Made by a program: the position numbers and the translations under genes. Source: Planctomycetales bacterium (lineage in GTDB: Bacteria > Planctomycetota > Phycisphaerae > SM23-33). Taken from it: 6,884 bases of DNA. The stretch lies in assembly GCA_030631125.1 (NCBI GenBank), contig DAOVLS010000122.1, forward strand, positions 1 to 6,884. The letters run 5' to 3'. The notes under the pieces are model-generated. The model saw only the letters and a program-made list of their open reading frames with translations. It did no database searches and had not been told where the DNA came from. Shown in pieces: positions 1 to 5,806 of this stretch. Position 1 is the stretch's first letter. Every line of letters begins with the position of its first letter.

Positions 1-1218
1 ACCCAATCAACGGCGGCCATCGACACCGAGGTCGGTCGGGTCGTCGTGGAGAAGAACCTCGCCACGCCCGATGAAGTGGCCGAGTGCGTCTCCGAGCAGA
101 AGCGTCTTGCTGCCGACGACCGCCAGCGCAGCCTCGCCGGCATACTGGTCGATAAGGGCGTCGTTACCACCCGCCAGTTACAGCGAGTGGTCGAGTCGCT
201 TGAGGAGATTCGCCCCGCCCAGCAGATTCCCGGCTACCAGATACTTTCCAAACTAGGCGCCGGGGCGATGGCGACGGTGTTCAAGGCCAAGCAGTTGAGC
301 CTGGACCGCCTGGTCGCCATAAAGGTCCTGCCCAAGCGATACAGCGAGAACCCTGAATACGTTGAGCGGTTCTACAAGGAAGGCAAGGCCGCGGCCAAAC
401 TCAACCACGCCAACATCGTCCAGGCGTTCGACGTAGGCGAGTCGGGCGGATACCACTACTTCGTCATGGAATACGTCGAAGGCCACACCGTCTATGACGA
501 ACTGGCCGGTGGAAAGGTCTTCCGCGAGGCCGAGGCCCTGAAAATAACCATCGAGATTGCCGAGGCCCTGGCCCACTCTCACGAGCGAGGCCTGATCCAC
601 CGCGACGTCAAACCCAAGAACATTATGATCACCACCGAAGGCGTGGCGAAACTGGCGGACATGGGCCTGGCGCGTCTGGCCGAAGACACCCAGGCCGCCC
701 AGGCAGAGGCGGGCAAGGCCTACGGCACGCCGTACTACATCTCGCCGGAACAGATTCGAGGCGAAATGGACATAGACTTCCGCGCGGACATCTACGGCCT
801 GGGCGCGACGCTGTATCACATGGTAACCGGGCAAGTGCCGTTTGAGGCCGAGACGCCCGTAGCCGTTATGAACAAACATCTCACCGACCCGCTGATCCCG
901 CCGGACCACATAAACACGTCGCTGTCGGTCGGGCTGGGCGAGGTAGTGGAGGTGATGATGGCCAAGCAGAGGCAGGATCGGTACGCCTCCACCGGCGACC
1001 TGCTGGTCGATCTGGAGTCCGTCGCCCGCGGCGAGCCGCCTTTACAGGTTCACAATATACTCGATGCTCATTCTCTGACAACCCTGACGCAGGAAGAAGA
1101 GCTGCCCGCCCCGGAAATGTTCTACCTGAGCACCGATGCACTGAAGGTTTTTATCTACATATTGTTGGCGCTGCTGGCGGCAAGCATCATGGCCAATATC
1201 ATCCAGGCGCTGGTGTAG
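1..1218 (+). CDS. Hanks-type Ser/Thr protein kinase, tail-anchored (5' partial)
   Basis: The protein phosphorylates Ser/Thr on target proteins, probably at the inner face of the membrane. The frame is open to the first base, so the gene very likely starts upstream; a GTG at 46 is the first in-window start, but it falls inside a repeat that begins before it. Counting from that GTG: two short helical repeats (before residue 1 to about 54, each with a V-E/D-K-x-x-x-T core), then a kinase domain at about 61-330. Visible motifs are the glycine loop GAGAMATV (71-78), ATP-binding Lys93, alpha-C Glu112, HRDVKPKN (185-192) with catalytic Asp187, DMG (205-207) in place of DFG, SPE (233-235), Asp248 and Arg312. 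A hydrophobic stretch at about 365-387 ends the protein, leaving no outside domain. The partner-switching genes downstream suggest, but do not prove, that their STAS proteins are substrates. Confidence 0.94.
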   Translation, partial: TQSTAAIDTEVGRVVVEKNLATPDEVAECVSEQKRLAADDRQRSLAGILVDKGVVTTRQLQRVVESLEEIRPAQQIPGYQILSKLGAGAMATVFKAKQLSLDRLVAIKVLPKRYSENPEYVERFYKEGKAAAKLNHANIVQAFDVGESGGYHYFVMEYVEGHTVYDELAGGKVFREAEALKITIEIAEALAHSHERGLIHRDVKPKNIMITTEGVAKLADMGLARLAEDTQAAQAEAGKAYGTPYYISPEQIRGEMDIDFRADIYGLGATLYHMVTGQVPFEAETPVAVMNKHLTDPLIPPDHINTSLSVGLGEVVEVMMAKQRQDRYASTGDLLVDLESVARGEPPLQVHNILDAHSLTTLTQEEELPAPEMFYLSTDALKVFIYILLALLAASIMANIIQALV

Positions 1219-1242
1219 TGCAGCCGTTCGGCTCCGGCGCGC

Positions 1243-1272
1243 TTGACATTACCGGTGCTTCGGGCGTATCAT
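1243..1272 (+). promoter_or_regulatory. Candidate sigma70-type promoter for the STAS/RsbW operon
   Basis: A perfect TTGACA -35 box (1243-1248) is followed after 18 nt by TATCAT (1267-1272), five of six matches to the -10 consensus. It lies wholly in the gap after the kinase stop, so transcription would start near 1279, giving a leader of about 26 nt that contains the ribosome binding site. This suggests that the three partner-switching genes can be transcribed independently of the kinase. It is a sequence match only, with no functional evidence. Confidence 0.6.
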
Positions 1273-1290
1273 TCCGCCGGATGTCGTGGA

Positions 1291-1297
1291 AAAGGAG
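1291..1297 (+). promoter_or_regulatory. Ribosome binding site fixing the first STAS start
   Basis: AAAGGAG stands 7 nt before the ATG at 1305. The longer in-frame starts (GTG at 1218, overlapping the kinase stop, and ATG at 1281) have no comparable site, and the GTG lies upstream of the candidate promoter. This decides the start of the first STAS gene. Confidence 0.75.
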
Positions 1298-1304
1298 TGA
1301 ACTG

Positions 1305-1667
1305 ATGGAAAACCAGACCACTCGATTGAAGGTTCTCAAAGAAGGCGACGTAACTGTCGTCGAGTTGACCGACAGGAAGATACGCGACGAGGTGAGCATC
1401 TCGCAGATCGGCGAGGCGTTGTCGGCAATTGTCGCCGAGGCTGACGGGACACGGCTCGTGCTGGATTTCGTCAGCGTCGTTCATATGTCCAGCAGCGCCT
1501 TGAGCATGCTGATAACGCTCAACAATCGCACGCGTCAGAGCGGCGGTCGGTTGGTGCTGTGCAATATCAGCCCGCCGATTCACAAGGCCTTCACTATCAC
1601 ACGCCTGAACGAGGTCTTTAAGATATGCGCCGGTCGGGACGAGGCCGTCGCTGAAGCGGCGTCTTAA
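1305..1667 (+). CDS. STAS-domain anti-sigma factor antagonist (first copy)
   Basis: A single STAS domain of 120 residues, the usual size for SpoIIAA/RsbV proteins. In that family the unphosphorylated form binds the anti-sigma kinase and frees its target, and phosphorylation of one Ser switches it off. The beta strand and helix around the phosphosite read LVLDFVSVVHMSSSALSML (residues 51-69). Aligned by eye to the Asp-Ser-Ser-Gly of SpoIIAA, Ser63 takes the place of phosphorylatable Ser58, while the preceding Asp is Ser62 and the following Gly is Ala65. The C-terminal part (GRLVLCNISPPIHKAFTITRLNEVFKI) also fits the fold. The start at 1305 is set by a strong ribosome binding site. The RsbW-like partner gene begins 24 nt after the stop. 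The family call is firm; the partner is inferred from adjacency. Confidence 0.93.
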   Translation: MENQTTRLKVLKEGDVTVVELTDRKIRDEVSISQIGEALSAIVAEADGTRLVLDFVSVVHMSSSALSMLITLNNRTRQSGGRLVLCNISPPIHKAFTITRLNEVFKICAGRDEAVAEAAS

Positions 1668-1691
1668 GTTGCCGGGGTTGGCTTGGCATAC

Positions 1692-2117
1692 ATGATTGAA
1701 AAGAGTATTTCTACCGATTTGACCGCCGCCCGGCATCTTACTGAGGAGATTCTGGGTCAGGCCGAAGCCGTCGGATACGGCGAAGACGACCGTTTTGCCA
1801 TCCGTCTGGCGCTGGAAGAGGCGCTGATAAACGCCATCAAACACGGTAACAAGTTCGACCACGCCAGGAAAGTTATAGTATCGGCCGACGTCGGGGCTGA
1901 ACGGACGACTATAACCGTCCGCGATGAGGGCGCCGGATTCGATCCGGCCGTCGTACCCGACCCCACCACCGATGAAAACCTGGAAAAACCCTCCGGAAGG
2001 GGCATCATGCTGATGCGAGCATATATGGATGAAGTGTCCTACAACGACCGCGGAAACGAGGTCCGCATGGCCAAACGCAAATGCTCGGGGCTGCCTCGTC
2101 CCACCGGGCAATATTGA
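1692..2117 (+). CDS. RsbW/SpoIIAB-like anti-sigma kinase (HATPase_c_2)
   Basis: An ATP-binding GHKL-fold protein of 141 residues, cytoplasmic, expected to bind a sigma factor or other target and to phosphorylate STAS antagonists. The N box EEALINAIKHGN (42-53) supplies Glu43 as the likely catalytic base and Asn47 as the Mg-ATP ligand. DEGAGFDP (78-85) is the G1 box, and SGRGIMLMRAYMDEV (101-115) the G2 box after a Pro/Asp-rich ATP lid. The domain ends near NEVRMAKRK (122-130); a short unique tail follows. A TTG at 1683 would add three residues and has a G-rich stretch 5 nt upstream; I prefer the ATG at 1692, but neither has a good ribosome binding site, so translation may be coupled to the gene before. 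It lies between two STAS genes, its expected partners. It has no sensor or membrane region, which argues against a two-component histidine kinase. Confidence 0.93.
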   Translation: MIEKSISTDLTAARHLTEEILGQAEAVGYGEDDRFAIRLALEEALINAIKHGNKFDHARKVIVSADVGAERTTITVRDEGAGFDPAVVPDPTTDENLEKPSGRGIMLMRAYMDEVSYNDRGNEVRMAKRKCSGLPRPTGQY

Positions 2118-2129
2118 AGGAGACGATTA

Positions 2130-2483
2130 ATGACATACTCGTCTCACAACAAACCGTTCCTGATGAATGTAACGACCCGCGACAACGCCGTCGTCCTCGC
2201 CGTCGCAGGATCGGTCTCGATGACCGACGCCGAGAGGCTTCAGGAAAAACTGGAACAAATCGCCGCCGAGCGGGTCCCCATCATCGTCCTGGACCTGAGG
2301 GAGATGGACTTTATCTGCTCGATCGGTCTCGGCGCGATAATCGTCGGGCATCTCAAGTGCCGGCATCACGCCGGGCAAATCAGGTTGGTCTCGCCCGTCC
2401 CGTCCGTTCGCGAACTGCTGGAAACGACGCGACTGACCAAACTCTTCGACATCTACGACAGCGTCGAAGAAGCCCTCGCCTGA
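2130..2483 (+). CDS. STAS-domain anti-sigma factor antagonist (second copy)
   Basis: A second SpoIIAA/RsbV-type STAS protein, 117 residues. The phosphosite loop reads LDLREMDFICSIGLGAII (residues 54-71): Ser64 lines up with SpoIIAA Ser58, the Asp before it is Cys63, the second Ser is Ile65, and the Gly-Leu-Gly that follows is kept. AAGGAG (2117-2122) overlaps the stop of the kinase gene and sits 7 nt before the ATG, so the two genes are probably translated as a unit. The sequence differs markedly from the first STAS protein of the operon, so this is not a recent tandem copy; the two could serve different inputs or compete for the same kinase. It is the last gene before a convergent hairpin. 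No transporter or sensor domain is fused to it. Confidence 0.93.
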   Translation: MTYSSHNKPFLMNVTTRDNAVVLAVAGSVSMTDAERLQEKLEQIAAERVPIIVLDLREMDFICSIGLGAIIVGHLKCRHHAGQIRLVSPVPSVRELLETTRLTKLFDIYDSVEEALA

Positions 2484-2485
2484 AG

Positions 2486-2514
2486 CCGGCAGATGATCGC
2501 AGCGAATCTGCCGG
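2486..2514. terminator. Hairpin between convergent genes, possible bidirectional terminator
   Basis: A perfect 9-bp inverted repeat, CCGGCAGAT (2486-2494) and ATCTGCCGG (2506-2514), encloses an 11-nt loop in which a further TCG/CGA pairing is possible. It fills most of the 43-nt gap between the stop of the second STAS gene and the stop of the oppositely oriented URO-D-like gene, where a shared terminator is expected. Neither strand has a T-run after the stem, so a classical intrinsic terminator is not certain. Confidence 0.5.
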
Positions 2515-2526
2515 AAGAGAGCCTTC

Positions 2527-3513
2527 TTATGCCAATTCCTTTGCTACTTCCAGCAGGGCGACGATCTTCGACTCATCGGCCAGACGGTCCAGAGCGAAAC
2601 TGATAACAGTTGGGGCGAAGCCCGCCATGCGGCGGTACAGCCGGACCAATTCATCGGCGGACTGCTGCTGAACCCACGCCGGCCAAAGCCGAAGCATGTA
2701 AGGCACCGGGCAGTGATCACGCAGAATTTCGGGGGTGATGTGCTCATCAACGCTGGGGTCGAAGGTGTCGATCTTCAGTCCGGTCAGGAACGGCAGGTGC
2801 TCCCGGCGAAGTAACTCGGAGTGCAGGAAGCGTTCGGTAGCCTGCTGCCCGGCGTACATCTTATCCCAGTATGGTACGACGAATTCGGCGAACATCTTCG
2901 GTGGAAACATCCCGGCGAAATCGTCGCACATCCCCACCGGCGCCGGACCTGTCGGGCGGTGCTGGTGTTCCATTAAGACACGGGTGTAATTCAGCGCGCT
3001 GCGGACGCAGAACTCCAGCAGGCGATGCGCCCGGTCGGGGTCGTCGTAAGGCAGCATGAGGAAATCCTGCCCCATCAGAAGCACCGCTGTGGTGATTGGG
3101 CCTTCGTAATCGTGCCCGATGAACTCGCTTGCGTCGGGCCGGCGCTGCTTCAACTGCCGCAGCGCCTCCAGACGCTGCGGGACAATACCGGCCGAGAGGT
3201 AGTCCTCCGGTTCGGCCAGCCGGTCGATGTCTTCGGGGCTGTGGATACACGGGCTGATGCCCGGTTCGGGCGAGTCGGGTTTGAAGGTTATCTCAGCGCC
3301 GAGCGCCGAAGCGTGATTATAAGCAAAACCCGCCAACCGTGGCTGCGGCGTCTCCGCACCGAGGCGCTCTGCCACCGGAACAATGGCCTCGTACGCCCGA
3401 CAGATGGCGTCCGTATCGTAATGCAGAGCGGACTGGGGAACACCCCCCACCTCGGCCATCAGCGTATCCGAAAGCGAAAAACCGTAAGGTTGACCCGTGT
3501 GCGTATCAGTCAT
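2527..3513 (-). CDS. URO-D-fold family protein, methyltransferase-like branch
   Basis: A 328-residue protein of the uroporphyrinogen decarboxylase superfamily, which includes HemE and corrinoid or coenzyme M methyltransferases such as MtaA and CmuA. Family features are GPITTAVLLMGQDFLMLPYDDP (138-159, an active-site strand and helix), a run with CDDFAGMFPPKMFAEFVVPY (196-215), and TGLKIDTFDP (244-253). The N-terminal Arg-rich motif of true HemE is missing, so heme synthesis is unlikely. The position usually carrying the His-x-Cys metal ligands in methyltransferases here reads HSE (231-233): the His is kept and the Cys is absent. Substrate unknown. The ATG at 3513 has GGGAG 11 nt upstream. A promoter candidate and an inverted repeat lie in the 108-nt gap before it, so it may be transcribed separately from the DUF4139 gene upstream. 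No corrinoid protein or activase gene is nearby. Confidence 0.85.
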   Translation of the reverse strand: MTDTHTGQPYGFSLSDTLMAEVGGVPQSALHYDTDAICRAYEAIVPVAERLGAETPQPRLAGFAYNHASALGAEITFKPDSPEPGISPCIHSPEDIDRLAEPEDYLSAGIVPQRLEALRQLKQRRPDASEFIGHDYEGPITTAVLLMGQDFLMLPYDDPDRAHRLLEFCVRSALNYTRVLMEHQHRPTGPAPVGMCDDFAGMFPPKMFAEFVVPYWDKMYAGQQATERFLHSELLRREHLPFLTGLKIDTFDPSVDEHITPEILRDHCPVPYMLRLWPAWVQQQSADELVRLYRRMAGFAPTVISFALDRLADESKIVALLEVAKELA

Positions 3514-3550
3514 GTTGCGTCTTGCTCCCGCTCAAGGCTGAAAGTAGCCA

Positions 3551-3586
3551 AACGGCAAGCCGACCCTGAGAATCGCACTTGCCGTT
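3551..3586 (-). terminator. 9-bp inverted repeat after the DUF4139 gene (terminator or operator)
   Basis: AACGGCAAG (3551-3559) and CTTGCCGTT (3578-3586) form a perfect 9-bp stem with an 18-nt loop, 36 nt past the stop of the DUF4139 gene on the - strand. Only a weak T-rich stretch follows. The start site predicted from the promoter candidate at 3591-3620 falls inside this repeat, so it could equally be an operator or a 5'-leader hairpin of the URO-D-like gene. Confidence 0.45.
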
Positions 3587-3590
3587 CGGC

Positions 3591-3620
3591 GTTGTACCCG
3601 CGGCCCGCTTGTGATGTCAA
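3591..3620 (-). promoter_or_regulatory. Candidate sigma70-type promoter for the URO-D-like gene
   Basis: Read on the - strand, a perfect TTGACA (3620-3615) is followed after 18 nt by TACAAC (3596-3591), four of six matches to the -10 consensus. The -35 box begins 1 nt after the stop codon of the DUF4139 gene. The predicted start, near 3584, lies about 70 nt upstream of the URO-D-like ATG. Confidence 0.45.
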
Positions 3621-3621
3621 G

Positions 3622-5685
3622 TCAGTCCACGTTCATATTCTGAATATAATCTTCCAGCGACTTGCGGAGGTTCCTGACGCTTTCGCGGGCCTCGATTAAC
3701 TTCAGTTGCAGCTGCTCGATCTTCGTCTCGACATCAAGCACCTTTTTCGCAAATCGCTTGTACCCGACGCTGGAACTGTTCCTGAAGGAACTCATGTTCG
3801 AGCGGGCGCGCTGCTGATCGCGGTTGAGCGAGGCTATGAGCCGCTCAATCTCCTGAATCTTCCGCTGGGCAACCGTCAGGGCGTTTTTCCTGGCAATCGC
3901 CTCGGCGATTGCTTCGCGGACCTTCGGCGGAATCTCCCTGTTGGTTGTGTACCACGTAAGCGCCCCGACGCTGCTCGGTAAAATAGCGACGGTCTGACGG
4001 GTTATCTGCTCTTCTTTGACATCGAACTTGCCGGTCTTGCCGGCGGGGACGTCCGTCTCGAAACGATAGAGCGACGAGGTCTTCTCTTTTGGTTCGTCCG
4101 GGCTGATAAGCTTCCGCTCGGATCGGCGGGGATGCTCGATTACAAGCGTCCGCCTGGCGTCGGCCTTGTTCTTTATCACGTAGGCCTTCTTGTATTCGTA
4201 TTTGCGTGTCAGGTTCACCACGCCGCGAACGATTTTTACCGAGGTAATCTTCGAAGCCGAACTCTCCGACGGGTCCACCTTGACCTTCAGGTCGATAGCG
4301 TAACTCAGCAGGCGCTTGTCCTTGGGCGAGAGGTTGCCTATCTGCGCATCGCCGGCGTAAGTCCCGCCGTCGAAGACGGTTATAGGCCCCGCCAGCAGGC
4401 TCAACTTCGTGTCGTTTGTCAGCCAAAGCCCGTTGAGCGGATGCTTGGCCATAACCGATTGGTTGTAGATGCTGACCTTCCTGCCGGAGACGTCCTGGTT
4501 GATGATGGGCAGCATGGCCGACTTGCGGCGAGGCAGGGATACCGGCGTCTTGATTTCATAACTGAACAACTCGCCGACTGCCTTTGCCGTCGCAGCCGAA
4601 CGGACGCTGCTGCGGATGCTCTTTTCCATGTCGGCATCGAATGCGATACCACCGCCACCACCTCGGCCCGACGGCGCCCTCGGTGCCGACTTGCGACGCC
4701 TCTCGCCAGCCCGCCGCCCTCGTACTGCGGAACTGGGCTTCAGGGCGAGCATCTTGCCGTCTGCCAACGCGATGCCCTCTTCGTATGTCTGCGGGCGGAG
4801 CGAGGCGTACAACTGAGGCCTGACCACCGGGCGGGGCACGTACAGCGGCGTGTAGAGATCCTGGATAAACGAAATGGGCCGGCCTGAAACGAGCGTCAAC
4901 CGTACCTTCTCCCAATCGAAATCGGACGTATTCTCCACAATCGCCCAGCCTTGCATGAAGGCCTTGTCCTTCTTCTGGCCGCCCAGCACAAGGCGGTAAG
5001 AGGTCTTCCAGACCGGGGCCTCGTTTATGTACCCGATGCGGACGGCCCGCTTGCCCTTGCCGGTGAAGTTAATCTTTACCGGCTTGCGGTTGCTGTCGCG
5101 GCTTTCGACCAGTAAGGCAAGGGCCTTGTTCAGTTCGGAGTTGAGTTTTTCATCGACGAGTTTGATGTCGGAGATAGTGTCCAAAGGCAGGGATTTGATG
5201 CCCTTGGCTGTAAGGATGTTCAGGATTTCCTGCTTTATCAGCGTGTTTGAAGGCAGGATTTGCTTCGTCTTTACCTCTACGCCGAGGATTTTTCCGGTAA
5301 TCGCTTCCGGCGTGAATATGACGACCGTTGCCCCGCGAATCTGCTTAAGCAGTTGGCCAAGCGTCGGGTCGCCGGAGATGTCGATACCGAAACTCTTCAG
5401 CGCCCTGCTGATCGGGTCGCGCGAGGCGTAAGTAACGCCGGTGATGTTCCCGTCGCCGAGGTCCATCAGGACCATTGACTTGAGGATGTCGTTAATCTGC
5501 CCGACCTTAAATTTCAGCAGGACTTCGGCGTCGCCGGTAACGTCGCCGTTGTGCTCAAAGTAGGCAACGCCGCTGCTGAAGGCAGTTACCTTTGTAACCG
5601 GCACAGTGGTTTCCTCTGCCGCCGAGGCCGGGACAGCCATCGCCATGCAGGCTACAATCGCCAGTAAAAATGCTGTGGTTCTCAT
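3622..5685 (-). CDS. Secreted DUF4139 (MuiA-like) family protein with C-terminal coiled coil
   Basis: A 687-residue exported protein of unknown biochemical function. Residues 1-22 form a Sec signal peptide (MRTT, a hydrophobic core, then ASA before the likely cut). The N-terminal domain has the family's VTAFSSGVAYFEHNG-type opening (about 33-47). The DUF4139 region is marked by GYINEAPVWKTSYRLVL (218-234) and WAIVENTSDFDWEKVRLTLVSG (247-268). An Arg/Gly-rich low-complexity linker (about 322-346) interrupts it, and beta-rich sequence resumes at about 372-575. Residues about 586-678 are charged and heptad-like, predicted coiled coil. The ATG at 5685 is chosen over one at 5796 because AAAGGAG precedes it by 8 nt and the signal peptide starts there; the longer form would add 37 residues that spoil it. 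MuiA relatives are linked to mucoidy, but no role should be transferred from that. Confidence 0.85.
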   Translation of the reverse strand: MRTTAFLLAIVACMAMAVPASAAEETTVPVTKVTAFSSGVAYFEHNGDVTGDAEVLLKFKVGQINDILKSMVLMDLGDGNITGVTYASRDPISRALKSFGIDISGDPTLGQLLKQIRGATVVIFTPEAITGKILGVEVKTKQILPSNTLIKQEILNILTAKGIKSLPLDTISDIKLVDEKLNSELNKALALLVESRDSNRKPVKINFTGKGKRAVRIGYINEAPVWKTSYRLVLGGQKKDKAFMQGWAIVENTSDFDWEKVRLTLVSGRPISFIQDLYTPLYVPRPVVRPQLYASLRPQTYEEGIALADGKMLALKPSSAVRGRRAGERRRKSAPRAPSGRGGGGGIAFDADMEKSIRSSVRSAATAKAVGELFSYEIKTPVSLPRRKSAMLPIINQDVSGRKVSIYNQSVMAKHPLNGLWLTNDTKLSLLAGPITVFDGGTYAGDAQIGNLSPKDKRLLSYAIDLKVKVDPSESSASKITSVKIVRGVVNLTRKYEYKKAYVIKNKADARRTLVIEHPRRSERKLISPDEPKEKTSSLYRFETDVPAGKTGKFDVKEEQITRQTVAILPSSVGALTWYTTNREIPPKVREAIAEAIARKNALTVAQRKIQEIERLIASLNRDQQRARSNMSSFRNSSSVGYKRFAKKVLDVETKIEQLQLKLIEARESVRNLRKSLEDYIQNMNVD

Positions 5686-5693
5686 CTTTGGCG

Positions 5694-5700
5694 CTCCTTT
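5694..5700 (-). promoter_or_regulatory. Ribosome binding site fixing the DUF4139 protein start
   Basis: On the - strand AAAGGAG stands 8 nt before the ATG at 5685. It supports this start over the in-frame ATG at 5796, which has no comparable site and would bury the signal peptide. Confidence 0.75.
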
Positions 5701-5739
5701 AAAGGAATACTCACCCGGGCAACCGAAGTGGTCGCCCTC

Positions 5740-5762
5740 ACCCTGTGTTTGACGCACAGGGT
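5740..5762. repeat. Perfect 8-bp inverted repeat upstream of the DUF4139 gene
   Basis: ACCCTGTG (5740-5747) and CACAGGGT (5755-5762) flank a 7-nt spacer. The pair lies 55-77 nt upstream of the DUF4139 start. It could be an operator for a dimeric regulator or a hairpin in the mRNA leader. I find no convincing -35/-10 pair nearby to decide between these. A run of seven A (5785-5791, T on the coding strand) lies further upstream. Confidence 0.45.
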
Positions 5763-5806
5763 CCAACATGGTTTCAAGGAAAATAAAAAAACGCAACGAA
5801 TCTTAT

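Noticed and set aside
253..909. A 218-codon open frame on the - strand inside the kinase gene
   Set aside because: The + strand carries all kinase motifs through this stretch; the antisense translation has no domain-like pattern.
1222..1233. AGCCG/CGGCT inverted repeat just after the kinase stop, considered as a terminator
   Set aside because: Only five base pairs with a two-base spacer and no T-run; too weak to call, although it is in the expected place.
1269..2111. A 280-codon open frame on the - strand, antisense to the STAS and RsbW-like genes
   Set aside because: It is fully covered by two well-supported + strand genes with family motifs, and its translation shows no recognisable domain. 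It is a GC-driven shadow frame.
2081..2671. A 196-codon + strand frame overlapping the second STAS gene and running into the convergent URO-D-like gene
   Set aside because: Its Arg/Ser-rich translation is typical of a wrong frame, and it crosses the intergenic hairpin.
2527..3513. Assignment as HemE (uroporphyrinogen decarboxylase)
   Set aside because: The conserved N-terminal Arg-rich HemE motif is absent and the alignment by eye follows the methyltransferase-like branch of the family.
3025..3699. A 224-codon + strand frame across the start of the URO-D-like gene and the end of the DUF4139 gene
   Set aside because: It overlaps two supported - strand genes and spans their intergenic hairpin; the translation is Arg-rich and without motifs.
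4132..4887. A 251-codon + strand frame inside the DUF4139 gene
   Set aside because: Antisense to a continuous coding frame with a signal peptide and family motifs; no domain in the translation.
5772..5777. TTGAAA on the - strand as a -35 box for the DUF4139 gene
   Set aside because: No acceptable -10 box occurs 16-18 nt downstream; the hexamers there match at only two or so positions.
5685..5796. In-frame ATG at 5796 as a longer start of the DUF4139 protein
   Set aside because: It lacks a ribosome binding site and would place 37 residues before a clear signal peptide; the ATG at 5685 has AAAGGAG 8 nt upstream.
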